Assembly (NCBI GenBank): GCA_938011245.1
Contig: CALLUJ010000070.1
Coordinates: 1 to 34,045 of the forward strand
Reading direction: 5' to 3'
Length of the DNA: 34,045 nt
Source of the DNA: an uncultured Aquimarina sp.
Lineage (GTDB): Bacteria > Bacteroidota > Bacteroidia > Flavobacteriales > Flavobacteriaceae
The position numbers were made by a program, and so were the translations under genes. The notes below the pieces were generated by a model that saw only the letters and a list, made by a program, of their open reading frames with translations, did not search any database and was not told the DNA's origin. Position 1 is the first letter of the stretch. The number at the start of each line of letters is the position of its first letter. Positions 1-6,789 of the stretch are shown in pieces.

Positions 1-1534
1 TCCAAGAACCATTAGCAGTACTGGTTACAGTAGTAATAGTTCCAGCGTTATCCGTAATGTTGATATCTACTCCAGCAATTCCAGATTCTCCAGTATCTCT
101 AGTACCGTTGCCATTAGAGTCGTTAAATACAAATCCAGATAAAGGTGTTGTATTTTCAATTAATGGAATTTCTTCAAGGATTGTAAGCGTATCAGCGTCA
201 ATATTTGCTATTCGAAAAGAGTTTCCTCTGGCAAATAAAGGCGATAAAGCTAGGTTAGTAGGTATAGATACAATATTAATATCTATGGAACCCGAACGAG
301 GAAAAAATGTTGCTCTTCCTGTAGAACGACTTATTTTACTTACAGTATTTGAATTGGAATCAGTAACTGTAACCATTACGTTTTCTTGATAGGCTTCTCC
401 GGTATCATGAATTCCATTATTGTTGGTATCTATAAAAAATCTAGTTTGAAAAATTCCGTTGGGATTATATAAGGCTTTGCAACGAGTAGTTAAGTCAGGT
501 TTTATAAAAGAAGTCAAACTATTTATAGATGATACGCTACAAGGTGAAGCAGGGTCACAACCAGTAGTAATAAATCCAGCACCAGGATCAGAAAATATAT
601 AAATACGAGCATGCGTGCCTCCTCTGGCAGAGGCTCCATTAAGAAGTTCAGCACGATTATTTACTAGCAAGTAAGAATTTTCTCCCACCCCCGTATAAAT
701 GGCTCCTTTGTTTTCAAAATCATCTACTAAAAAACGGTCAGTATCTACTGTTCCAAAATTGGAGAAAGTATGAGCTAACACATCAAAATTACTTCCAATG
801 CGTACAATACCTCTATTAAAAAAAGCTCTTCTTAAGAGTAAATTTTGATTAATACTTAGATTGCAGAAATTTTGAAATTCATCTTCTGAATCATTTACAA
901 AAACATCTGCATTAGTAATGTTTAAAGCGCCATAATTAGTAATGCGACCATCTATAACAACATCGCTATTACCTATAATGTTTACAGTACCAGTTGGGAG
1001 ATTAAAAAAGGAAGATTTACTTCTGCTAAAAAAATTAGTGATAGTGATAGTTCCCTTATTATTAATTAAGTCATTTTCTTTAATCTCAAAGGTGTTTTGA
1101 AAAGTAAGCATCCCTCCATTACATACTCTAATTAGATTTCCTCCTTCGCTATCAAAGTTTGTTGGAGTACTTAATGTTGCATTAGGACTTATAACAATTC
1201 TTCCGTTAGAAAAAGCATTGGGAATAATTCCCGTAAAAGTTGCATTTTCATCAATTTGGATTGTACCTGTAAAAGTTCCTAATGTAGTAATGTCTCCGTT
1301 ATAATTAGATTCTATTTTTATGGTTGCATTAGTATTAAAATTACTAGGTTTGGATATTACCGTGCCCAAGTTATTAAACCATCTTCCGCTGTTAAACCTA
1401 AATTGAGGGTTGTTTAGAGAAACATTAGAACAGTTAAAATCTGGAAAATTTGTAAATGGAGGAGGTGTTATTAGTTGTGACCAAGAACAAATAGTAAAAA
1501 AGATTGTGCTAATAAAACATAAAATAGATTTCAT
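1..1534 (-). CDS. Secreted surface protein with SdrD-like B repeats, 3' end beyond the window
   Basis: Reading the complement from the ATG at 1534 gives 511 uninterrupted codons that run off the left edge. The protein starts with a signal peptide (MKSILCFISTIFFTICSWSQ). Next come about 330 residues of Asn/Gly-rich short strands of the type (N)xGxVxIxN, which suggests a right-handed beta-helix passenger. Two SdrD-B-like modules follow, near residues 395-425 (FIDTNNNGIHDTGEAYQ) and 475-505 (FNDSNGNGTRDTGESGIAG), with the typical Asp/Asn-rich calcium-type loop. In Bacteroidota such proteins are usually exported by type IX secretion and anchored or released by a C-terminal domain; that part is not visible here. 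It is divergent from the sigma/anti-sigma pair at 1915. A role as adhesin or matrix protein is inference. Confidence 0.85.
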   Translation of the reverse strand, partial: MKSILCFISTIFFTICSWSQLITPPPFTNFPDFNCSNVSLNNPQFRFNSGRWFNNLGTVISKPSNFNTNATIKIESNYNGDITTLGTFTGTIQIDENATFTGIIPNAFSNGRIVISPNATLSTPTNFDSEGGNLIRVCNGGMLTFQNTFEIKENDLINNKGTITITNFFSRSKSSFFNLPTGTVNIIGNSDVVIDGRITNYGALNITNADVFVNDSEDEFQNFCNLSINQNLLLRRAFFNRGIVRIGSNFDVLAHTFSNFGTVDTDRFLVDDFENKGAIYTGVGENSYLLVNNRAELLNGASARGGTHARIYIFSDPGAGFITTGCDPASPCSVSSINSLTSFIKPDLTTRCKALYNPNGIFQTRFFIDTNNNGIHDTGEAYQENVMVTVTDSNSNTVSKISRSTGRATFFPRSGSIDINIVSIPTNLALSPLFARGNSFRIANIDADTLTILEEIPLIENTTPLSGFVFNDSNGNGTRDTGESGIAGVDINITDNAGTITTVTSTANGSW

Positions 1535-1914
1535 AGGTGTTGAATTTATATAGATAACAATTAATAGTTGTATTACCCTACATTTAAATTTTAAAACAAA
1601 GAGGATTACTTTTTTTATTTACAAGTAGAGTGATGATTTTAAGTATTTTGAAAAATAAATAAATTTGTTACTTAAAAATATTATAGCTTTTAAAATAAAA
1701 GTTTGGCTTGGTCATAAGTGTTATGTTTTTTAATTTAAAAAAAATATTAGATAATATGTAGGGTAACTATATACTTGATTGTTTTATTATCGAGAACGAT
1801 AAAATTAAGCTTAAATAATTTTTAAATTAAGAGTATAACTACTAGGTTATTTTGTTTGTGAATTCAAACTTAAGTGATTAGTTTTACAACTATAACTCTT
1901 AATTTAGAATTTGG
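1535..1914. promoter_or_regulatory. Divergent 380-bp intergenic region with an inverted repeat
   Basis: This AT-rich, gene-free stretch separates the surface protein (minus) from the sigma factor (plus). An imperfect inverted repeat lies upstream of the sigma gene: arms at about 1822-1837 (containing AAATTAAGAGTATA) and 1891-1906 (containing TATAACTCTTAATTT). The right arm ends about 9 bases before the sigma ATG. No clean TAnnTTTG element is seen; the closest is TTTAGAATTTG at 1903-1913, which has one extra base. Use of the repeat as an operator is inference. Confidence 0.35.
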
Positions 1915-2427
1915 ATGCAGGGATTAGAAAACGTATGTGAAGAGAAGATTTATAAAAAAGTTTTTATGGAGAATAATAAAGACTTTCAAAATTACTTTTA
2001 TTACAAATATGGAGATTTGGACAAAGCAAAAGACCTTTTGCAGGATGCCTTTGTAAAGCTTTGGAATAATTGTAAAGATGTTTCTTATTCTAAGGCTAAA
2101 GGGTATGTTTTTATATTAGTGAAAAATGCGTTCATGAATGATTTTAAGAGAGAAAAAATGAAGCAAGAACATCATTCTACAATGAATAAGAGGCTTTTTG
2201 AGATAGAGTCTCCTGATTATGTATTGGAAGAAAAAGAATTTTTGGATAAACTTAATTTAACACTAAAACTACTTCCCAATAAAGAAAGAGAAGTTTTTTT
2301 ATTAAACAGAATAGATCAAAAAAAATACAGAGAAATAAGTGAGTTGTTAGGAATTTCAGTAAAAACAGTAGAAAAAAGAATGCACAATGCATTAGTTTTT
2401 TTAAGAGATAAAATAGGTAAAGTATAA
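1915..2427 (+). CDS. RNA polymerase ECF-type sigma-70 factor
   Basis: The 170-residue protein has the two-domain ECF layout. Region 2 (about residues 22-60) includes the DxAKDLLQDAFVKLWNN segment that contacts core polymerase and the -10 region. Region 4 (about 112-165) includes LLPNKEREVFLLNRID and the helix-turn-helix YREISELLGISVKTVEKRM. The length and the motif GISVKTVEKRMHNAL match the FecI-like sigma-70 subfamily common in Bacteroidota. The FecR-type anti-sigma gene follows 65 bp downstream in the same direction, so the two are probably co-transcribed. FecI-type pairs usually control an adjacent TonB-dependent receptor, but none follows here. The divergent surface-protein gene is the nearest plausible target (inference). 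Confidence 0.93.
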   Translation: MQGLENVCEEKIYKKVFMENNKDFQNYFYYKYGDLDKAKDLLQDAFVKLWNNCKDVSYSKAKGYVFILVKNAFMNDFKREKMKQEHHSTMNKRLFEIESPDYVLEEKEFLDKLNLTLKLLPNKEREVFLLNRIDQKKYREISELLGISVKTVEKRMHNALVFLRDKIGKV

Positions 2428-2492
2428 GAAAAAATATTATAGTTAGTTTTAGTTTAACAACAGGATTAGTAAAGAACTATTACAATCATATT

Positions 2493-3434
2493 ATGAAGGA
2501 TATTAATGAAGAGAATGATCATTTTTTAGCTAAATGGCTCAACAATGATTTGTCAAAGGAAGAAGAAAATCGTTTTTTAGGGCATAAAGACTACAAATCT
2601 TATGCTGTAATTATTGATGGAATTAAAAAATTAAAAGTTCCTAACCAAAAATCCGATGAGGAAGAGTATTTGGAATTGATGCAAAAAATAAAGTCTTCAA
2701 AAGAAAATGAGGATAAATCAAAGGTTAAAAAAATTAATTTTAGTTCTTTGTTTATGCCTATTTCTATTGCAGCATCTATAGTGTTGATTGCAGGGTTTTC
2801 TTTTGCTTTTTTTATGGGAAATGTGATTAGTAAAACTACTATAGCGGAAACAAAAATGATTGTTTTGCCAGATGCTTCAGAGGTGCAAGTAGGTGCTTCT
2901 TCAGAGTTAGTATATAATAAATATCTATTTTATTTAAGTAGAAAATTAACCTTAGAAGGAGAAGCTTATTTTAGCGTAGAAAAAGGAAGTAGGTTTACTG
3001 TAAAAACAAGTAGTGGTAATGTTACAGTGTTAGGAACAAAGTTTAATGTTGTATCAAGAAAAAACACCTTTATAACCCAATGTTACGAGGGTAGTGTAAG
3101 TGTGGGGGTTAAAGAAGAAGAGACCATACTCAAAAAAGGAGATAAGATAAGCTACATAAAGCATAAAAAGAAGATTACTAAAGAGACTAATTTGATTCCC
3201 CATTGGATAGACCACAAAAAAAGCCAGTTTAATGCTATTCCGTTTGATTTAGTTATTCAAGAATTTCAAAGTTATTATCCTGTAAAATTAAATACAAAAG
3301 ATAAGGGTTTATTAGACTTAAATTTTACAGGTTCTTTTCCACATAATAATTTAGAAATAGCATTAAAAAGCATTTTTATTCCCATGGGAATAAGGTATAC
3401 AAAAAAAGAGGATGCCGTTTATTTTGAAAAATAA
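2493..3434 (+). CDS. FecR-family transmembrane anti-sigma factor with DUF4974 C-terminus
   Basis: This 313-residue protein has an N-terminal cytoplasmic sigma-binding region (FLAKWLNNDLSKEEENRF, residues about 11-28) and one membrane span at about 86-108 (FMPISIAASIVLIAGFSFAFF). A periplasmic FecR domain follows at about 120-210 (LPDASEVQVGASSELVYNK, LTLEGEAYFSVEKG, VLGTKFNVVS). The C-terminal region (about 235-313; FDLVIQEFQSYYPVKL, DLNFTGSFPHNNLEIAL) fits the DUF4974 module. Known FecR proteins receive a signal from an outer-membrane transducer and release or activate the sigma factor. It partners the sigma gene at 1915. A terminator-like hairpin follows its stop, so the operon probably ends here without a SusC-like or TonB-dependent receptor, which is unusual. 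Confidence 0.92.
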   Translation: MKDINEENDHFLAKWLNNDLSKEEENRFLGHKDYKSYAVIIDGIKKLKVPNQKSDEEEYLELMQKIKSSKENEDKSKVKKINFSSLFMPISIAASIVLIAGFSFAFFMGNVISKTTIAETKMIVLPDASEVQVGASSELVYNKYLFYLSRKLTLEGEAYFSVEKGSRFTVKTSSGNVTVLGTKFNVVSRKNTFITQCYEGSVSVGVKEEETILKKGDKISYIKHKKKITKETNLIPHWIDHKKSQFNAIPFDLVIQEFQSYYPVKLNTKDKGLLDLNFTGSFPHNNLEIALKSIFIPMGIRYTKKEDAVYFEK

Positions 3435-3469
3435 GACCTAAAATTAAATCATAATAAGAGGGATTGATG

Positions 3470-3503
3470 AGGCTTGGATATTTGATATATCTGAGCCTTT
3501 TTT
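3470..3503 (+). terminator. Terminator after the sigma/FecR pair
   Basis: AGGCT(TG)GATAT and ATAT(CT)GAGCCT form a hairpin with a two-base internal mismatch, followed by a run of T interrupted once. It lies 35 bp after the FecR stop. Beyond it, about 3509-3536, is a short imperfect direct repeat of ATATACTT. Confidence 0.55.
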
Positions 3504-3601
3504 AGTGTTAATATATACTTAACATATACTTGATAATTGCTTAATAGGTGATTTTGATGTTGAGTTTTTTTATAAGTATAAACACTAATAAAAGTCAATA
3601 A

Positions 3602-4369
3602 ATGAATTCTAAAATAAAGGATTTTCAAAAGAAATTTAAAGAAGTATATAGCACTTTTAAAACTACTTTTAAACAAGAGAGATCTAAGAAATCAGAAGAT
3701 ATTATTTTTCGAGAAAAAAAACGAGAAACTGAAAATAAAATAAAAGCTTTAAATGTAGCTATTAAAGATAAAAATGCAGAACAGGTTAATGTTTTAAAAA
3801 CAAAAAAAAACTCAAGCAATGAATCTTTATTAGATAAGGGTAAGCAAAGAAAAGAAAAACGAGTTAAAGCATGGAGTGATAGAGGATATAGAACCATAGG
3901 ACCAACATTAGGAGCAACGATTGGTGGAGCTATAGGTTTAGTAGGAGGTCCTATTGGAGCTGCTGTAGGCACGGTAATGGGTGTTGCAGTAGGGAGTGTT
4001 GTTGGAGGGCGTGTTATCCAAAAAATAGCAGAAGGTTATGGTATTCCTGCTCATAAAGCATTTAAAAAAGCTAAGGAGAGGTTTAAAAGTTTAAAACAAG
4101 AACAAATTCATGAAAAAGAAATAAAGCATTTAAATAAAATAGGAGCCATACATAATAAGGATGAATATGGAAGAAAGCAAGTGAAAATGGGTCCTAATGA
4201 AATGAGACAGGTGGGTAAAATGATTAGACAACAACCCCAGAGCTTGAATAAGACTAATAGAAAAGAAAATATATTCTCTAATAAACGACCTAAGTCAAAT
4301 TCAGCTTCGAAAGTTAATATGAGTACCAAAAAATCTATAAGTAACAAAAAAAGCGGGATTAAGTTTTAG
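3602..4369 (+). CDS. Very basic protein with a central glycine-zipper membrane segment, function unknown
   Basis: The family is not recognised. The 255 residues fall into three parts. Residues 1-95 form a highly charged Lys/Glu-rich, probably helical region. Residues about 100-136 are a textbook glycine zipper (GATIGGAIGLVGGPIGAAVG, then GVAVGSVVGG), long enough for a membrane hairpin or an oligomerising helix pair. Residues about 140-255 are a Lys/Ser/Asn-rich tail ending SNKKSGIKF. No signal peptide is visible. Glycine zippers of this kind occur in pore-forming peptides, toxin-like effectors and membrane-stress proteins, so a membrane-active protein is possible but unproven. It lies after the terminator of the sigma/FecR operon and before IS debris and tRNA-Asn, which suggests accessory DNA. 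The ATG at 3602 is the only upstream start. Confidence 0.6.
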   Translation: MNSKIKDFQKKFKEVYSTFKTTFKQERSKKSEDIIFREKKRETENKIKALNVAIKDKNAEQVNVLKTKKNSSNESLLDKGKQRKEKRVKAWSDRGYRTIGPTLGATIGGAIGLVGGPIGAAVGTVMGVAVGSVVGGRVIQKIAEGYGIPAHKAFKKAKERFKSLKQEQIHEKEIKHLNKIGAIHNKDEYGRKQVKMGPNEMRQVGKMIRQQPQSLNKTNRKENIFSNKRPKSNSASKVNMSTKKSISNKKSGIKF

Positions 4370-4570
4370 GGCAAGAATATCTTAATACAAAAGATAAATC
4401 TTATAAGGTTTAGTCGCTAAATCGAGTATCACTCGGTTTTCGAATTTAATATATAATTGCTGTATAATCAAGCTCTAATTTTGAAGAAGTGTTGTCCACC
4501 ATCTGGTCAGCCATTGTCTGCCCTACGTAGAAGAGGTATGTAAATAGAGTACGCGAGAGTATAATTTAAA
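4370..4570. other. Gene-free stretch between the glycine-zipper gene and the IS630 remnant
   Basis: No coding region is supported. A small hairpin is visible at about 4420-4440 (AAATCGAGT, ATC, ACTCGGTTT, with mismatches). About 4492-4535 is clearly richer in G+C than its surroundings (contains CCACCATCTGGTCAGCC) and could be a decayed fragment of transferred DNA. It was not matched to a family. Confidence 0.3.
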
Positions 4571-4746
4571 CCTTGTCTGAAAAAAATTAAATAACGATTT
4601 AAAATATGCTTTATCTAAAAAAACCAGCTCCTAAAAACTAAAAACAGCTTGAAGAAAATGTTAATAACCATATGAAGATGTTAACTCTAAATAGTGACAG
4701 AGTTGCTAAATATTTTAATCATAAGGATATAAAATATATAGCGTAA
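4571..4746 (+). pseudogene. Decayed C-terminus of an IS630-family transposase
   Basis: With one base skipped in the A-run near 4618 and one Lys-TAA-Lys nonsense codon tolerated, this reads DLKYALSK, then PAPKN-KQLEENVNNHMKML, then [20 protein letters not shown] and a stop. It matches, residue for residue over most of its length, the intact transposase tail at 33845-34045 on the other strand. The upstream catalytic part (SPEKNPDEY in the other copy) is scrambled here at about 4571-4595, and nothing recognisable of the N-terminal two thirds remains. The similarity continues past the stop to about 4778, which should be the end of the element. Confidence 0.8.
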
Positions 4747-4778
4747 AAAAATCTGTTTTATTACCGTTGGGTTAATAT
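4747..4778 (+). repeat. Terminal sequence of the IS630-type remnant
   Basis: After the pseudogene stop, AAAAATCT, then TTTTATTACCGTTGGGTT, then ATAT is shared with the reverse complement of about 33811-33844. The similarity fades after that in both copies, which places the element end close to 4774-4778. The opposite end of this copy is not found. Confidence 0.6.
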
Positions 4779-4820
4779 AAGATCTGTAATTAAAAATATT
4801 TAAAAAAAAACCGAAAAAGT

Positions 4821-4851
4821 TTTGTCAAAGCCTTAATTCGTTATATATTTG
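4821..4851 (+). promoter_or_regulatory. Bacteroidetes-type promoter for tRNA-Asn
   Basis: TTTG at 4821-4824, a 19-nt spacer, then TATATTTG at 4844-4851 match the Bacteroidetes sigma-ABfr consensus (TTTG, N19, TAnnTTTG). The transcript would start near 4858 and carry a leader of about 87 nt before the tRNA. Confidence 0.75.
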
Positions 4852-4944
4852 CACCCGTCTAAGGGGATAACCTTAAGTAAAAGTTCTTAAATGCTAAGCG
4901 AAAGCTGATAATTTTCGCACCTAAATATAGTTCTATATGAACAT

Positions 4945-5018
4945 TCCTCCTTAGCTCAGTTGGTTAGAGCATCTGACTGTTAATCAGAGGGTCCTTGGTT
5001 CGAGCCCAAGAGGGGGAG
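4945..5018 (+). tRNA. tRNA-Asn (anticodon GTT)
   Basis: The cloverleaf is complete. The acceptor TCCTCCT pairs with AGGGGGA (one T-G wobble), with discriminator G. The anticodon stem TCTGA/TCAGA holds the loop CTGTTAA with anticodon GTT. The T arm is CTTGG-TTCGAGC-CCAAG. CCA is not encoded. IS debris lies on both sides (4571-4778 and about 5345-6227), so the locus seems to collect insertions. Confidence 0.96.
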
Positions 5019-5027
5019 CTTTTATGA

Positions 5028-5056
5028 CAAACACCGTACATTGTATGGTGTTTTGT
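5028..5056 (+). terminator. Terminator after tRNA-Asn
   Basis: AAACACCGTACA pairs with TGTATGGTGTTT (one G-T wobble), followed by T-rich sequence. It starts 10 bp after the tRNA. Confidence 0.65.
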
Positions 5057-5344
5057 TGTTTATAGTCTTATTTTATGAGGTATCCCAGCGGTTGGATTCG
5101 GTTAGAGAATGCCATTATAAAATTATGGGATTTTTGAACGATTTCTCGAACCGCTTAATTTTACTGCCTTTTGATGTATGTTATTCTTGGTTTTTGAAAT
5201 TTGAATTTAGCAAAAATTTCAGAAGCTAGTATTTGGCTATTATTAAGCCCATAGGGGCTTAATAAATCTATGAAGCCTAGTTTGCATTGATTGTTGCTCA
5301 TATTTGCAGGAATGAAGAAACAATCTCCATAATTATCACTTTGG
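5057..5344. other. Gene-free stretch with hairpins before the ISAs1 remnant
   Basis: No real gene is supported. A perfect 11-bp stem with a four-base loop (TTATTAAGCCC, ATAG, GGGCTTAATAA) lies at 5240-5265. AGCGGTT at about 5091 recurs inverted as AACCGCT at about 5150. These may mark element ends or an old terminator. The segment TTGCTCATATTTGCAGGAATGAAG (about 5294-5317, split here as TTGCTCATATTTGC and AGGAATGAAG) may be a trace of the transposase N-terminus, but this is weak. Confidence 0.3.
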
Positions 5345-6227
5345 GTAAGTTATTTAGTAGATTTAATGGATGGAGAAATCATTCCCATAGACAGTAAAAC
5401 AATCAGAGATGCAAAGTCTAATGGTGTTAAATCGTCTTTCTATATGGTAGGCGCTTGGACTAGAGAGAATAATATGGTTTTAGGTCAAGTTAAAGTCTCA
5501 GAAAAATCTAACGAAATAACAGCAATACCTAAATTGTTAGAACTTATAACTATTAAAGGAGGTACTGTAACGACAGATGCATGGAGTGTCAACAAGAAAT
5601 AGCTTCTAAAATTATAGAACAACAAGCAGAGTATATTTTAGCTGTCAAGGAAAACCAAAAACAATTATATCAAGATATACAAGACGAGTTTAAGTTCTCA
5701 AAAAATGTTGAAGTAGTTGTAGATGATGAATTAGATCACGGTAGAATTGAAGCAAGAAAATGTAGTGTGATTACTGATTTTAAGTTTATTGACAATAGTA
5801 CTAAATGGGAGAAGTTAACTAGTATCATTAGAATGGAAAGCACTCGTGAATTCAAAAACTCCAATAAACCCATAGAGACTGCTACTAGATACTACATATC
5901 AAGTTTAAACGATACAGCTCAGACTTTTCAAAAAACATAGGGTTACATTGGGCTATTGAGAATAGTCTACATTGGGTGTTAGACGTTGCTTTTTCTGAAG
6001 ATGCATCAAGAAAAAGAGTAGGAAATGCTGCTCAAAATTTTTCCATACTAAGCAAAATTGCATTAAATCTTTTGAAAAAGGAAAAAACAGAAAAGCAAGG
6101 TATTAAAGGTAAGAGACTTAAATGTGCTTATGAACAACAATATCTACTCAAAGTCTTAAAACTTAAAGTGAGAGTTTGCCCTGAAGTAAGAGATAATAAA
6201 TTTGGCAAAAGAAGGGGAGTAAGGTAA
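5345..6227 (+). pseudogene. ISAs1-family transposase, broken into three frames and lacking its N-terminus
   Basis: Three consecutive segments in three frames reconstruct the ISAs1 DDE transposase. About 5348-5595 reads DGEIIPIDSKTIRDAKSNG, then VLGQVKVSEKSNEITAIPKL and TIKGGTVTTDA. About 5583-5936 reads ECQQEIASKIIEQQAEYILA and VKENQKQLYQDIQDEF. About 5937-6227 reads [20 protein letters not shown], then [20 protein letters not shown] and [20 protein letters not shown]. Frame changes fall near 5582 and 5937. These motifs are diagnostic for the family (IDGKTLRGS, VLGQVKxx[24 protein letters not shown]). The N-terminal roughly 100 residues are missing or unrecognisable, and the last residues depart from the usual LLKVL ending. 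The product cannot be functional. Confidence 0.93.
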
Positions 6228-6247
6228 AAAAAACTTAGATGCTTAAT

Positions 6248-6709
6248 TTAACATCTAGGTTTTGAAATGCAACGATCATACAAAATAATGCTTCCTGCTA
6301 CTGCAACATTCAAACTTAATATTGAATTGAATTTAACCAAAAAATGTGATTTTTCAATAGCTTTTTTAGATAGTCCGTGGTCTTCTGCACCTAATAAATA
6401 GACACATCGCCTAGGGTGGTTAAATGTTTCTAAGTTTTCAGCTTCTTCTGTAAGTTCCACACCAACTATTCTAGTGCCTTTAGGAAGGTTTTTTATAAAG
6501 TTGTCAAAAGTATTGTAATGGTAATAAGGCATGGATTTTACCGCATCATGGGTGTCGCAAGCTTGTTTAGCATACCGATTCCCAATAGTGAATATAAAAT
6601 TAGCACCCATATTTTGTGCAGAACGCCATAGAACACCTAGGTTTTCAGGAGTTTTTCCGTTTTGTATTCCAATACCAAAAAATTCGTTTTTAAAATTATC
6701 AGTGCTCAT
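6248..6709 (-). CDS. TrmH/SpoU-family RNA 2'-O-methyltransferase
   Basis: The 153-residue protein is the short SPOUT form without an extra RNA-binding domain. Motif 1 is NLGVLWRSAQNMG (about residues 23-35), motif 2 LLGAEDHGLS (about 107-116), and motif 3 LNVAVAGSIILYDR (about 134-147), which forms the trefoil-knot SAM site. The family transfers a methyl group from SAM to a ribose 2'-OH of tRNA or rRNA, probably as a dimer in the cytoplasm. The size and motif set resemble TrmL (tRNA wobble position 34), but the exact substrate cannot be read from sequence. It is transcribed alone; the symporter ends 80 bp away behind a strong terminator. Confidence 0.9.
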   Translation of the reverse strand: MSTDNFKNEFFGIGIQNGKTPENLGVLWRSAQNMGANFIFTIGNRYAKQACDTHDAVKSMPYYHYNTFDNFIKNLPKGTRIVGVELTEEAENLETFNHPRRCVYLLGAEDHGLSKKAIEKSHFLVKFNSILSLNVAVAGSIILYDRCISKPRC

Positions 6710-6732
6710 TTTAAATCAATCAAATTTAATTT

Positions 6733-6776
6733 AAAAAACAACGCACCGCTCTTTAAAAGAACAGTGCGTTGTTTTT
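6733..6776. terminator. Terminator downstream of the symporter gene
   Basis: AAAACAACGCAC and GTGCGTTGTTTT form a 12-bp perfect outer stem, with inner pairing of TCTTT with AAAGA and A/T runs on both sides. It can work in both directions and lies between the symporter stop (6790) and the methyltransferase start (6709). Confidence 0.8.
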
Positions 6777-6789
6777 GTATGATTATGGA

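Noticed and set aside
57..389. 110-residue plus-strand frame
   Set aside because: It is the complement of the surface-protein gene, whose long uninterrupted frame with signal peptide and SdrD-like motifs is clearly the real one.
3449..3972. Minus-strand frames over the FecR terminator and the glycine-zipper gene
   Set aside because: Shadow frames; the Pro/Ile-rich texts mirror the Gly-rich codons of the plus strand.
5041..5229. 62-residue open frame after tRNA-Asn
   Set aside because: It starts inside the tRNA terminator, lacks an ATG of its own with context, has no recognisable motif and lies in IS debris.
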